Assembly (NCBI GenBank): GCA_002238425.1
Contig: MPMJ01000016.1
Coordinates: forward strand, 1-63,008
Origin: SAR202 cluster bacterium bin16
GTDB taxonomy: Bacteria > Chloroflexota > Dehalococcoidia > Lucifugimonadales > Australimonadaceae
DNA: 63,008 bases
Direction of reading: 5' to 3'
Positions 25,661 through 34,290 of this stretch are shown piece by piece. A model generated the notes under the pieces. It saw only the letters and a list, made by a program, of their open reading frames with translations, did not search any database and was not told where the DNA came from. Made by a program: the position numbers and the translations under genes. How positions within the stretch are numbered: position 1 is the stretch's first letter; each line of letters begins with the position of its first letter.

Positions 25661-26680
25661 TTAATTCCTGCTGCCCATCAGGGCTTCCTGGCGTTCCTTC
25701 GCGGCCGCCTGGGTTACGCGGTCGATGATGATGGCCAGTATCACGATACCGATCCCGCCGTTGAGTGCATTGCCCGGCTGGAACTGCGAGAGCGCACGGT
25801 TCACGTCGTCTCCCAGCCCCCCCGCGCCGACCAGCGATGCGATCACGACCATCGCCAGCGCCATCATCGTCGTCTGGTTGATGCCGGCCATGATGGTGGG
25901 GATCGCCATGGGGATCTGCACTTTCACCAGCAACTGCCGGGACGTTGTGCCGAACGCGCGCGCCGCTTCAACGGTCCCCGGCGACACCTGCCGGATGCCG
26001 AGGTTCGTCAGGCGTATCGCAGGCGGCACCGCGTAGATGACCGTCGCGAGCACCGCTGCGGGGTTCCCGATGCCAAGGAACATGATGGCGGGCACGAGGT
26101 AGACAAACGCAGGCATCGTTTGCATCGCGTCGAGGATCGGGCGGATCAGTGCGTCCACCAAATCGCTCCGGGCCGCAAGGATGCCGATGGGAAGCGCAAG
26201 GCCTATCGAGATCAACACAGCGACGGCGATCAGCGCCATCGTCTCCATCGCGCTCTCCCAGAGGCCGAAGCCGCCAAGCAGCAGCAGCGAGACGAGGGCG
26301 AAGATCCCCATGCGCCGCCCCGCCACTTTGAACGCGATGGCCGTGGCAGCGATGATGGTCACCGGCCAGGGTACCCACTGGAAGAAGTCCTCCAGCTCCA
26401 CCAGGAACCGCAGTATCCCGTCCGAGATGGGGTCGAGGATGAAAGCGAGGTTGACCGTGATCCAGAAGATCAAGTCGTCCACACGCACGGCGAGCGCCTT
26501 GCCGAAGGTGAACCGTTCCGGGAACTCCAGGTTGGAGCCCCACAGGCTTGCGCCGATCCACGCGAGCATCAGGAAGATGATCGCGCCTCCGCCGTAGATG
26601 TACCTGTCGCTGAGACCCGCGAACCAATCGCGGACGCCTCTGCCCATGCCATTTCCTATAGGTGGTGATGCAAGTGCCAT
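25661..26680 (-). CDS. Glycine betaine/proline ABC transporter, permease
   Basis: A 339-residue ProW/OpuAB-type membrane subunit. The N-terminal part has extra spans (YIYGGGAIIFLMLAWIGASLW), and the C-terminal half has the ABC permease core with IGLALPIGILAAR, MQTMPAFVYLVPAIMFLGIG and the EAA loop VEAARAFGTTSRQLLVKVQIPMAIP that docks on the ATPase. GGAGGCAAGCT precedes the ATG, and the ATPase gene ends 10 bases upstream. Imports osmoprotectants, or uses them as carbon and nitrogen sources. Confidence 0.92.
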   Translation of the reverse strand: MALASPPIGNGMGRGVRDWFAGLSDRYIYGGGAIIFLMLAWIGASLWGSNLEFPERFTFGKALAVRVDDLIFWITVNLAFILDPISDGILRFLVELEDFFQWVPWPVTIIAATAIAFKVAGRRMGIFALVSLLLLGGFGLWESAMETMALIAVAVLISIGLALPIGILAARSDLVDALIRPILDAMQTMPAFVYLVPAIMFLGIGNPAAVLATVIYAVPPAIRLTNLGIRQVSPGTVEAARAFGTTSRQLLVKVQIPMAIPTIMAGINQTTMMALAMVVIASLVGAGGLGDDVNRALSQFQPGNALNGGIGIVILAIIIDRVTQAAAKERQEALMGSRN

Positions 26681-26690
26681 AGCTTGCCTC

Positions 26691-27959
26691 CTAGTTCGCG
26701 TCAGCTCCGACGGAGAGGGTCGACGGTTCTTCCGCCTCAGCCAGACTCTCCTGTTCCATCATCTCGATGACCGACCTCGGTGAAACCTGGCCCGCAAGCC
26801 TGCCATCCGCGTCGATGACAGGTTGGGCCCCGGACATGTGCCGCACCAGCGGCAACGCCGCGGAAACGGACATGTCCTCGGACAGAGGCGCCACGTCATC
26901 CAGGAGCGCGCCGGAACAGTCGGTACACCCGGTCTGGTTCGCCTCAGCAAGCGAGGCGAAACTCACCGCGCCTGCGTATGTCTCACGCCCATTCGCCACG
27001 AAGCCTGCGACCTCGCCCATCTCGCCGAGGGCTTCCATCGCCTCCTTCGGCGACATGTCCATCCTGAGCTTCACCTGCACGGGCTCGAGCAGCGTGCGAA
27101 GTGTAACCACCGAGGACTTGCGCACGTCCCGTACGAATTCGGAGACGTAGTCGTCGGCGGGATGGGCAAGGATCTCCTCGCCCGTTCCCATCTGTATGAC
27201 CGCTCCGTCGCGCATGATGACGATGTGGTCGCCGAGTTTCAGCGCCTCGCTCAGGTCGTGCGTGATGAAGATGATCGTCTTGTGCATCTGCTGCTGCAGG
27301 CGGAGCAGTTCGTTCTGCATGTCCCGCCGGATGAGTGGGTCGAGCCCACTGAAGGGCTCGTCCATGAGCATGACGTCCGGGTCCGCGGCCAGCGCACGGG
27401 CAAGCCCCACGCGCTGCTGCATGCCGCCGCTCAGGGTATTCGGGCGATAGCGCTCCCACCCGGTCAGTCCGACGAGGTCCAGCACCTCGTGCGCGCGTTC
27501 CATCCGCTCACCCCTGTCTATGCCCCTTATCTCCAGCCCCCAGGCGGCATTCTCCTCCACCGTCCGGTGGGGAAGCAGCCCGAAGTGCTGAAACACCATG
27601 GCCGTCTTGGTGCGGCGGTATTCGATCAGTTCTTCCTCGGAATACTGGAGGATGTCCTCCCCGTCCACCTCGATGGAGCCGTACGTCGGTTCGATCAGGC
27701 GCAGCAGCGTCCTCACCAAGGTGGACTTGCCGCTGCCGGAGAGCCCCATCACCACGAACGTCTCCCCCGGTTGAACGTCGAAGTTGACGTCGCGCAGGCC
27801 GATGACCCAGCCGGAATCCTCGCGGAGTTCCGCCTTGGAGCTCTGCTGCACCTCGTCTGTCAGTTCAGTCGGCACGCCGGAGCCGAATATCTTCCACAGG
27901 CCCCTGACGCTGACTTTCGGTTGTGTGCCGTCGGCTGTGCCGTTGTTGCTGACCGCCAT
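26691..27959 (-). CDS. Glycine betaine/proline ABC transporter, ATP-binding protein
   Basis: A 422-residue ProV/OpuAA-type ATPase. It has the long N-terminal extension of the family ([10 protein letters not shown]), Walker [10 protein letters not shown], signature [15 protein letters not shown], Walker [18 protein letters not shown] and the switch His in [12 protein letters not shown]. The C-terminal quarter (about 285-410) is a tandem CBS-type pair, the ionic-strength sensor in OpuA. The ATG at 27959 sits behind GGAGGTTGGGC; a TTG two codons upstream is the other option. First gene of the operon. Confidence 0.92.
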   Translation of the reverse strand: MAVSNNGTADGTQPKVSVRGLWKIFGSGVPTELTDEVQQSSKAELREDSGWVIGLRDVNFDVQPGETFVVMGLSGSGKSTLVRTLLRLIEPTYGSIEVDGEDILQYSEEELIEYRRTKTAMVFQHFGLLPHRTVEENAAWGLEIRGIDRGERMERAHEVLDLVGLTGWERYRPNTLSGGMQQRVGLARALAADPDVMLMDEPFSGLDPLIRRDMQNELLRLQQQMHKTIIFITHDLSEALKLGDHIVIMRDGAVIQMGTGEEILAHPADDYVSEFVRDVRKSSVVTLRTLLEPVQVKLRMDMSPKEAMEALGEMGEVAGFVANGRETYAGAVSFASLAEANQTGCTDCSGALLDDVAPLSEDMSVSAALPLVRHMSGAQPVIDADGRLAGQVSPRSVIEMMEQESLAEAEEPSTLSVGADAN

Positions 27960-28415
27960 GCCCAACCTCCATGGCCCTCGTACCTGCTACGCGCACAAGT
28001 AGGTGGGGATTCGCTCGATGGGGGGGAACAAGTGAATCGCGAGTTTGGGGGACGCGCGTCCTGCGCGTGCGCGCTCGAGATACTCCGAGGGCTGGGCGGC
28101 TATATACCCGCACGCCACCGGTGCGAGCGCCCTCTTTGCCGCTGTTCGAGTCTACCCTAGCCACTGGAGCATAGGGTGTCAACGCGCGGATTCCGCTAGC
28201 CTTGCGCCGTATTCCGCCGGATTCCCGTCATCTGCGATATCGTGCAGCATACAGCCTCGAAACCGCCTGACCGGGGCTGTGGGCTAGGCCATCACGGGGC
28301 TGCGCCAAGCTGTAGGGCCTGCCGCAGCGGACTACCCTACCTTGGCCGCAAGATGTCCGTTTTCGTCACCATCGCATCGGCCTGCAGCCCGTTCCGTGCA
28401 ATTCGGCACTCGTCG
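27960..28415. other. Intergenic region upstream of proV
   Basis: About 450 bases without a supportable gene. A TATATA near 28101 could serve as a minus-strand -10 for the betaine operon, but it lacks a clear -35 partner. Nothing else recognisable. Confidence 0.35.
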
Positions 28416-28802
28416 TCAGGATTCAGAAGGCTCTCCTGAGGGTTCAGACGGCAATTCTGCATCCTGCAACGCCGGCTTCTCCTCTCGCTCACGACCGGGG
28501 AGGAAACGGGCAGCGTCGGGCACGAGGGCTCCAAGGATGGACAGCGCGCTCTGCGTCCAGCCGTTCACCGGGCGCAGGGTGATGTACTCCGAAGTTACTT
28601 CCAGGTCGGCGATCCGTTCGAACTCGCCGCCCGCGGGGTGATGTCCCAGCGGCACGACCGTCTTGTCGCCTTCCTTGCGAGTCTCGCCGTAGGTGAAGCC
28701 TTCCCGGCTGGCAACGCGCTCCAGTGCAGGCTTGGACGCTTTCCCCAGCAGGAAGGGCAACTTGAGCAAGAACAGAATGGGACGCAGCAGTACTCCCAGC
28801 AT
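28416..28802 (-). CDS. Hypothetical protein with N-terminal hydrophobic segment
   Basis: A 128-residue protein of unknown function. Residues 1-20 (LGVLLRPILFLLKLPFLLGKA) form one hydrophobic, positively flanked segment. The middle part (FTYGETRKEGDKTVVPLGHH ... VTSEYITLRPVNGW) looks like a small beta-rich domain, and the C-terminus is acidic and low complexity. GGAGG lies 5 bases before the ATG at 28802, supporting a real gene. It is transcribed divergently from the ABC exporter genes. Confidence 0.6.
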   Translation of the reverse strand: MLGVLLRPILFLLKLPFLLGKASKPALERVASREGFTYGETRKEGDKTVVPLGHHPAGGEFERIADLEVTSEYITLRPVNGWTQSALSILGALVPDAARFLPGREREEKPALQDAELPSEPSGEPSES

Positions 28803-28854
28803 CACAACCTCCAGCGGCGCAGTGCGAGCGCCGGGTGCGGGCCTACTTCAGCAT

Positions 28855-28860
28855 TATACT
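28855..28860 (+). promoter_or_regulatory. -10 element for the ABC exporter genes
   Basis: TATACT preceded by GCAT, about 42 bases before the start codon of the ATPase gene; no -35 match is evident. Confidence 0.4.
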
Positions 28861-28901
28861 GATAAGAGAGCACCCTCGCGGCTACCGCGAAACGAGGTCC
28901 T

Positions 28902-29840
28902 ATGACCGCCACTGCTGCAATCCTGCCCACCGTGCGAGCGGACGGCCTCTGGAAGCGGTTCGGCAGCCACGTCGCCGTACGGGACGTGAGCCTCTCTCTC
29001 GATCCCGGAGAAGTCGTCGGGCTGGTCGGGCCCAACGGCGCAGGGAAGACCACCACCATCCGGATGCTGCTGGACATCCTCCGTCCCGATGAGGGTTCGG
29101 TCTCCGTGTTCGGCGCGCCGATCAGTCAGCAGGCCCAGTCGCGCATCGGCTATCTGCCGGAAGAGCGCGGCCTCTACCGGAGCCTCCGCGTCATCCCCAA
29201 CATGCTCTACCTTGCCGAGTTAAAAGGGATGGAGCGAGAGCGCGCGCTCCGGCGCGCCGATGAACTGTTCGCACTCCTCGGCCTGGAGCCGCACCGCGGG
29301 AAGAAGATCAGCGAACTGAGCCGGGGCCTCGGGCAACTCGTGCAGTTCGCCGCAACCATCCTGCACGGACCCGACTTCATCGTCCTGGATGAACCGTTCT
29401 CCGGGCTGGATCCTGTGAACGTGCGCGTGATGAAAGACGCCGTCTCCCGCCTGCGGAGCGAGGGCGCGGCCATCATGTTCTCCACCCACCAGATGACGGA
29501 CGTCGAGGAGCTGTGCGACCGCGTCATCATGATCGACGACGGCGCCGTCGTGCTGGACGGCCCACTCACCGACATCAAGCGACGGTTCGCGGGGAACGAC
29601 CTGTTCGTCGCGACCGACGTGGACCCGCAGGACGCGGACGGCGTGCTCGTATCGCGGCGCGACGGCCCGGGCTACGCGCTGCGCCTCGCCGAGGGCAGCG
29701 CCCCGGAGGACGTGCTGCGGTCGCTCCTGGAGCGCGGCGCGAAGATCGACCGCTTCGAGCTGGCGACGCCCAGCCTGGAGGAGATTTTCCTGCGCGTGGT
29801 GCAACGCGACCGGATGGAAGAGGCGCGCGATGCGGAGTAA
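28902..29840 (+). CDS. ABC exporter ATP-binding protein (NatA-like)
   Basis: A 312-residue ATPase of the DrrA/NatA group. Walker A is GPNGAGKT, the Q-loop is SRIGYLPEERGLYRSL, the signature is a divergent LSRGLGQLVQFAATIL, and Walker B is [15 protein letters not shown], with the switch His in MFSTHQMTDVE. The C-terminal 80 residues form the usual regulatory domain. The permease gene overlaps its last 11 bases, so the two are coupled. The substrate is not evident; NatAB-type systems export sodium or drugs. Confidence 0.9.
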   Translation: MTATAAILPTVRADGLWKRFGSHVAVRDVSLSLDPGEVVGLVGPNGAGKTTTIRMLLDILRPDEGSVSVFGAPISQQAQSRIGYLPEERGLYRSLRVIPNMLYLAELKGMERERALRRADELFALLGLEPHRGKKISELSRGLGQLVQFAATILHGPDFIVLDEPFSGLDPVNVRVMKDAVSRLRSEGAAIMFSTHQMTDVEELCDRVIMIDDGAVVLDGPLTDIKRRFAGNDLFVATDVDPQDADGVLVSRRDGPGYALRLAEGSAPEDVLRSLLERGAKIDRFELATPSLEEIFLRVVQRDRMEEARDAE

Positions 29841-31092
29841 GACGTGGCTCGTCGCGCGGCACGAGTTCGCCGTGACCATCGGGCGTCTCGGCTTCCGCAT
29901 CTTCGCCGCCGCGGTGCCGGTGCTCGCGCTGCTGGCGCTCATCGGCATCGGGGTCTTCGACGCGGTGCGCGGAGGGGATGAGCCGTCCGGCAGCGCGAGG
30001 GAACCGTCCGTCGAGGTGACACGTGTGGGCTACGTCGACTTCAGCGCCGGCGAGGACGGCCAGCCCCTGTTCACGTCGTTCCACGAGCAGGACGGCGTCT
30101 CGTTCGCGCCCTACGCGGACGAGGACGCCGGAAGCTCCGCATTACAGACGGGAGAGATCGACGCTCTCTACGTGTTTCCTCGCGATTTCCTGGAGACCGG
30201 TTCGGTCGTGCGGATACGCATGGAGGGCAGCGACGGGGGCGCGGGCGCCGACTCGCTGCGCCGGTTCGTGCTGAGCAATCTGGTAGCAGAGGAGGTCAGC
30301 GAGCAGCAGTTGGAGCGCGTCATCAAGCCGTACTCGGTCTCCACGGTCGAACTGTCCGAGTCCGGCGCGCCCGTGGAGGAAGACGAGTTCGACGGCGGAG
30401 AGTTCCTGTTCTCGTTCGGCGCGGGGATGCTGCTGCTGGTCTCGGTGCTGACCGCCGCCGGGTACCTGCTGCAGGGGCTGAGCGAGGAGAAGGAGAACCG
30501 CATCATGGAGGTGCTGCTCTCCTCACTCAAACCGGAGCAGTTGATGTTCGGCAAGCTGGTTGGACTCGGCGGGGCGGGGCTGCTGCAGATGGCCGTCTGG
30601 ACGGCGGCGCTCGTCGCCTTCCTGCTGGCGCTGGGCCGTATCGTGGACCTACCTGTGGAATTGAGTGCGCCGTCCGTTGAGACGCTCGGCGTGGCGCTGG
30701 CGTACTTCCTGCTGGGCTATGCCTTCCTCGGCACAGTGCAGGCCGCGCTTGGCGTCGTGACGACGAACCTGAAGGAAGCGAACAACATCGCGGTGTTCGT
30801 CGTCCTGCCCGCCGTCTCGCCGATGTGGTTCCTCACGGTGCTGATCGAGCACCCGGACGGCGTGCTCGCCCGGGTGCTGGGCTTCGTGCCGTTCACCGCT
30901 CCGCTCACCGGGCTGATCCGGTTCGGGACAGGTGGAACGGGCCTGGGAGAGGTCGCGCTGAGCCTCGGCGTACTTGCGGCGTTCGCGGTGCTGGCCGTGT
31001 TACTCACGGCGCGCCTCTTCCGCGCCTACCTGCTCATGTACGGGCAGCGCCCGGGTGTGCGGCACATCCTCCGAACGTTGTGGAGCGATTGA
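29830..31092 (+). CDS. ABC exporter permease (NatB/ABC-2 type)
   Basis: A 420-residue ABC-2 permease with one span at the N-terminus (IFAAAVPVLALLALIGIGVF), a large extracytoplasmic domain of about 170 residues, and five to six spans in the C-terminal half (GAGMLLLVSVLTAAGYLLQGL, then MEVLLSSLKPEQLMFGKLVG, the coupling helix). This topology matches NatB/YhaP proteins. It overlaps its ATPase gene by 11 bases. Confidence 0.88.
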   Translation: MRSKTWLVARHEFAVTIGRLGFRIFAAAVPVLALLALIGIGVFDAVRGGDEPSGSAREPSVEVTRVGYVDFSAGEDGQPLFTSFHEQDGVSFAPYADEDAGSSALQTGEIDALYVFPRDFLETGSVVRIRMEGSDGGAGADSLRRFVLSNLVAEEVSEQQLERVIKPYSVSTVELSESGAPVEEDEFDGGEFLFSFGAGMLLLVSVLTAAGYLLQGLSEEKENRIMEVLLSSLKPEQLMFGKLVGLGGAGLLQMAVWTAALVAFLLALGRIVDLPVELSAPSVETLGVALAYFLLGYAFLGTVQAALGVVTTNLKEANNIAVFVVLPAVSPMWFLTVLIEHPDGVLARVLGFVPFTAPLTGLIRFGTGGTGLGEVALSLGVLAAFAVLAVLLTARLFRAYLLMYGQRPGVRHILRTLWSD

Positions 31093-31095
31093 GCC

Positions 31096-31554
31096 CTAAC
31101 GGGCAGCGGCTTCCTCGAACGTGAACCGGTTGTTGCCCGACCCTACGCGCTCCGAGAGGAAGCGCTTGCCGTCCAGCGGCGCCATCAGGTCCACGTAGAT
31201 CTCCAGCCGGTTGCCGTCCGGGTCGTTGAAGTAGACGCTCTTCGTCATGCCGTGGTCGGTCAGGCTCGCGATCTCGACGCCGTTGTCCAGCAGCCGCCGG
31301 TGCAACTCCTGCAACTCCGGCATGCCGCCGTCCACGACCAGCGCGACGTGCCCCAGCCCCACATTCCCGCGCGTGTGCTCGCCGTTCACGCTGAACAGCC
31401 CGATGTCGTGGTGCTGGGTGCCGAACGACATGAACGCCGCTCCCTCCGTACGCCGGACCGTCTCCATGCCAAGCGCGTCGCGGTAGAACGCTTCCGCCGC
31501 CTCGACATCTGTAACGCGCAGGACCACGTGGCCGACTCTTCCTATCCTTGCCAT
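31096..31554 (-). CDS. VOC family protein (glyoxalase/dioxygenase superfamily)
   Basis: A 152-residue protein with two VOC modules: IGRVGHVVLRVTDVEAAEAFYRDALGM, and LGHVALVVDGGMPELQELHRRL. The metal ligands His (GHVVL), His (LGHVAL) and Glu (RLEIYVD) are present, together with FNDPDGNRLEIY, the signature of extradiol-dioxygenase-like VOC enzymes. The substrate is unknown. AGGAGGGCGAT precedes the ATG. It converges on the ABC permease gene with 3 bases between stops. Confidence 0.8.
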   Translation of the reverse strand: MARIGRVGHVVLRVTDVEAAEAFYRDALGMETVRRTEGAAFMSFGTQHHDIGLFSVNGEHTRGNVGLGHVALVVDGGMPELQELHRRLLDNGVEIASLTDHGMTKSVYFNDPDGNRLEIYVDLMAPLDGKRFLSERVGSGNNRFTFEEAAAR

Positions 31555-31682
31555 ATCGCCCTCCTCTCGACCTTCACGTTGTCCCTAGTGTAAACCTCTC
31601 CGTCCACCCGCGCGCCCCTTGACCGCAGCGCGGGGCGCTCGTACCTTTGCCGCGTCCTATCCAGGAGAAGGAGAATGGCGCA

Positions 31683-32684
31683 ATGACCACGGCAGAGAAG
31701 ATGAAACTGGAGATATCGGTCGGCTACGCCTCGATGACGTACGAGATCGTGCGCCCCCTGATGGAAGGGCGCGTGCAGATCGAGGGCGTCGAACTCGTGC
31801 CGGTGGAGGAGCTGGGCCCCACGCCAACGGGCGACTCCCGGATGAAGACCGGCGACTTCGGCCTGTGCGACCTCAACATGGGCTACTGGCTCGCCGCCAT
31901 AGACCAGGGTTGGGACATCACCGGCCTGCCCATCTTCGTGAAGCGCAAGAGCGCCCACTGGTACATGGTCGTCCGGAACGACCGCGGCATCGGCGGCCCG
32001 AAGGACCTGGAGGGCAAGCGCATCGCCACGCGCTCCTTCCGTTCCGCGATCGTCACGTGGTGCCGGGGGCTGCTCAAGAACCGCCACGGCGTCGACACGT
32101 CCACCTTCCGGTGGCTCGTCACCGACGCTGAGGACTACTTCCCCATCTATGACAAGTCCGCGGTCGTGGAGACGGTGCAGGACGGCAAGGTGAGCGTGAA
32201 GGACCACCTCCAGCGCCTGCTGGACGGGGAGGTGGACGCCTTCCTCGGCGACATCTCCGACCCCGAGCTGTTCGGGTGGGTCGCCAGCGACTCCCGCATC
32301 CGCCGCCTCTTCCCTGACTACATGGACGAGGACCTCCGCCTCTGGAGGGACGAGAGCATCTTCACGCCTGTGCACATGATGGTGCTGAGCGGCAAGCTCG
32401 ACCGCGAGGACCCCACACTCGCCCCGCGCATCTACGACGCGTTCGAGCGCTCCAAGGCCACGGCGTACTTCGACCTGCTGCGCGACCGGGGCAGCTTCTC
32501 CGTCATCTACCTGCGCGAGTACGTGGAGGAGCAGTTCAAGAAGTGGGGCGACCCGTTCGTCTACGGCATTGAGGCGAACCGGCGGATGCTGGACTGGTAC
32601 ATAGACATCAGCCACGAGCAGGGCATCATGGCCAAGCGTTACGGCATAGACGAGGTCTTCTCGAAGAACATCCTCGATACCTAG
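31683..32684 (+). CDS. Periplasmic-binding-fold protein, 4,5-dihydroxyphthalate decarboxylase-like
   Basis: A 333-residue protein with the PBP2 fold shared by NMT1/THI5-like proteins and by Pht5 (4,5-dihydroxyphthalate decarboxylase). Start features are LEISVGYASMTYEIVRPLMEG, then DFGLCDLNMGYWLA and GGPKDLEGKRIATRSFRSA, which are hinge and ligand-loop positions. There is no signal peptide, so it acts in the cytoplasm, favouring an enzyme over a transporter component. GGAGAAGGAG precedes the ATG at 31683. Confidence 0.6.
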   Translation: MTTAEKMKLEISVGYASMTYEIVRPLMEGRVQIEGVELVPVEELGPTPTGDSRMKTGDFGLCDLNMGYWLAAIDQGWDITGLPIFVKRKSAHWYMVVRNDRGIGGPKDLEGKRIATRSFRSAIVTWCRGLLKNRHGVDTSTFRWLVTDAEDYFPIYDKSAVVETVQDGKVSVKDHLQRLLDGEVDAFLGDISDPELFGWVASDSRIRRLFPDYMDEDLRLWRDESIFTPVHMMVLSGKLDREDPTLAPRIYDAFERSKATAYFDLLRDRGSFSVIYLREYVEEQFKKWGDPFVYGIEANRRMLDWYIDISHEQGIMAKRYGIDEVFSKNILDT

Positions 32685-32820
32685 TCACGCCTGCTCTGCC
32701 ATCCGCTCGTTGCCCGGCACGGCTCGCACGCTCTACCATGGTCCTGTACACCGGTGAGTGTGCGGGCCATCCGCTGGGGGCGAGGCGCTGCCACTCCCGC
32801 GTGGCCAAAAATGGCTCAAA

Positions 32821-34203
32821 ATGGCTCACTTTTTCGATAGCGCCTCTCCCGGCAACCCGCAACCACGAGTGCGTCTGAACGCCAGATCGCGTCAACCACA
32901 GCGCCCTGCACGCGCTCTGCAGTCCGTTGCCGTGCCATTGCTTGCCTTGTTGGCCGCGGCCGCGCTCATCCTGCTCACACCGTCGCCCGCTCCGGCGAAC
33001 TTCACCGAAGGCAGGCTCAGCATCGGCTCCGGCAGCAGTGCGCTGGTCGTCGCCGTCTTCGCCGACACGGTCGACGCGCAGGACGGCGTCTCCTCGGGGG
33101 TGGCGTCGAGCGGCACGATAACCGCAGGCGACGACGCCTACATCGCCAACGGCGCCGACCCACGCAACACCTTCTCCGGTAGCAGCCTCTACGTGTCCAA
33201 CCAGGCCGATGCCTACAACACCGTGCTCATCACTGCCACTGTCGCAGGCGTTGAAGACGGCGCGTGTGCGGAGGCGACCGTCTTCAACAGGGGCTCCCGC
33301 GAATCCGTCACCGTCCTGCTCGCACCCACGAGCGAGGCCCCGGTCGACGGCTCGCGCACCTACCAGGGCGTCGTAGAACTGGCCGAAAGGGACACGGAGA
33401 ACGCCGACGGCCCCGCCTGCGGGGACTACACCGCGGGTACGGACACAGTCGCCGTGCTGCGGTCGGTGGACCGCGACAGGCTCACCGTCAACGTGCGGGG
33501 CGTGTCCTCCTCGATCGAGCTGTTCGTGGACGGCGAGGGGCCGGAGATCAGCGTCTTCCACCCCCAACCGGACAGCTACCTCCGCTCGGTTGTCGTGAAC
33601 TTCTCGTTCGAGGTGCGCGACGACGGGGCCGGGCTCCGTCACGACGGAGAGTTCGAGGCCTCGGGCGACGGCGACCCACGTCCGGTGAACGTGGATGGCG
33701 ACCAGTTGACGTCGAACGAACCGCGCTCCACAACGGACGGGGGCGCTGCCGACATCCACGCCTTCCTCAGTCGCGAAGGCGGAGACGCCGCCGACATCAC
33801 GCCCTACGGAACCAGCCGCTGGGAGGTCGTCGAGACGGGTGCTGGCTACTCCCTCTCCGTCGACGTGAACCTCGGCGGCAGCGGGACGTTCAACCTCGAG
33901 TTCGAGGCGACCGACCGCACGGGGAACACGACGGTCGTGGACGCCGCGGACGCTGCGGTTCCGCCTCCGGGTTCCACCCCTACTCCGACACCGGACACCA
34001 GTACGCCAACCCCCACTCCCATACCGCTCCCCACGCCGGAGCCAACGGCAACGCCGACACCCACGCCCACGCCAACTGCGACTCCCACCCCAACACCGAC
34101 TCCCACTCCCAATCCACTCCCCGGCTTCATCGCCTGGTTGGAAGCCTGGATACAGGCATGGCAAACGTGGCTGGAGCGGCTGCAGGCGAGGTTCTTCGGG
34201 TAG
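32821..34203 (+). CDS. Secreted TP-repeat protein with Trp-rich C-terminal helix
   Basis: A 460-residue exported protein of unknown function. After a basic N-region, a signal/anchor (AVPLLALLAAAALILLTPSPAPA) leads into an extracellular part of beta-sandwich character: VNFSFEVRDDGAGL, and FNLEFEATDRTGNT, an Ig-like repeat resembling those that open 'F.V.D..G'. From about residue 400 comes a long TPTPTP linker, and the chain ends with a Trp-rich amphipathic helix (GFIAWLEAWIQAWQTWLERL) plus RFFG. The start is uncertain: a GTG at 32758 is an alternative, and the ATG at 32821 is preferred because it gives a normal signal length. A TACCAT -10-like site lies near 32732. Confidence 0.65.
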   Translation: MAHFFDSASPGNPQPRVRLNARSRQPQRPARALQSVAVPLLALLAAAALILLTPSPAPANFTEGRLSIGSGSSALVVAVFADTVDAQDGVSSGVASSGTITAGDDAYIANGADPRNTFSGSSLYVSNQADAYNTVLITATVAGVEDGACAEATVFNRGSRESVTVLLAPTSEAPVDGSRTYQGVVELAERDTENADGPACGDYTAGTDTVAVLRSVDRDRLTVNVRGVSSSIELFVDGEGPEISVFHPQPDSYLRSVVVNFSFEVRDDGAGLRHDGEFEASGDGDPRPVNVDGDQLTSNEPRSTTDGGAADIHAFLSREGGDAADITPYGTSRWEVVETGAGYSLSVDVNLGGSGTFNLEFEATDRTGNTTVVDAADAAVPPPGSTPTPTPDTSTPTPTPIPLPTPEPTATPTPTPTPTATPTPTPTPTPNPLPGFIAWLEAWIQAWQTWLERLQARFFG

Positions 34204-34271
34204 CGCCGCCAACGAACGCCCCTTATGAACGAACCGCGCACGCGTAGGCGGGCGGGTTCGAGACAACGCTC

Positions 34272-34280
34272 TGATAGAAT
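34272..34280 (+). promoter_or_regulatory. Extended -10 promoter of the DEAD-box helicase gene
   Basis: TGA followed by TAGAAT (34275-34280). The predicted start is near 34287, just before the ATG at 34291, suggesting a nearly leaderless mRNA. Confidence 0.45.
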
Positions 34281-34290
34281 GGATGTGAAT

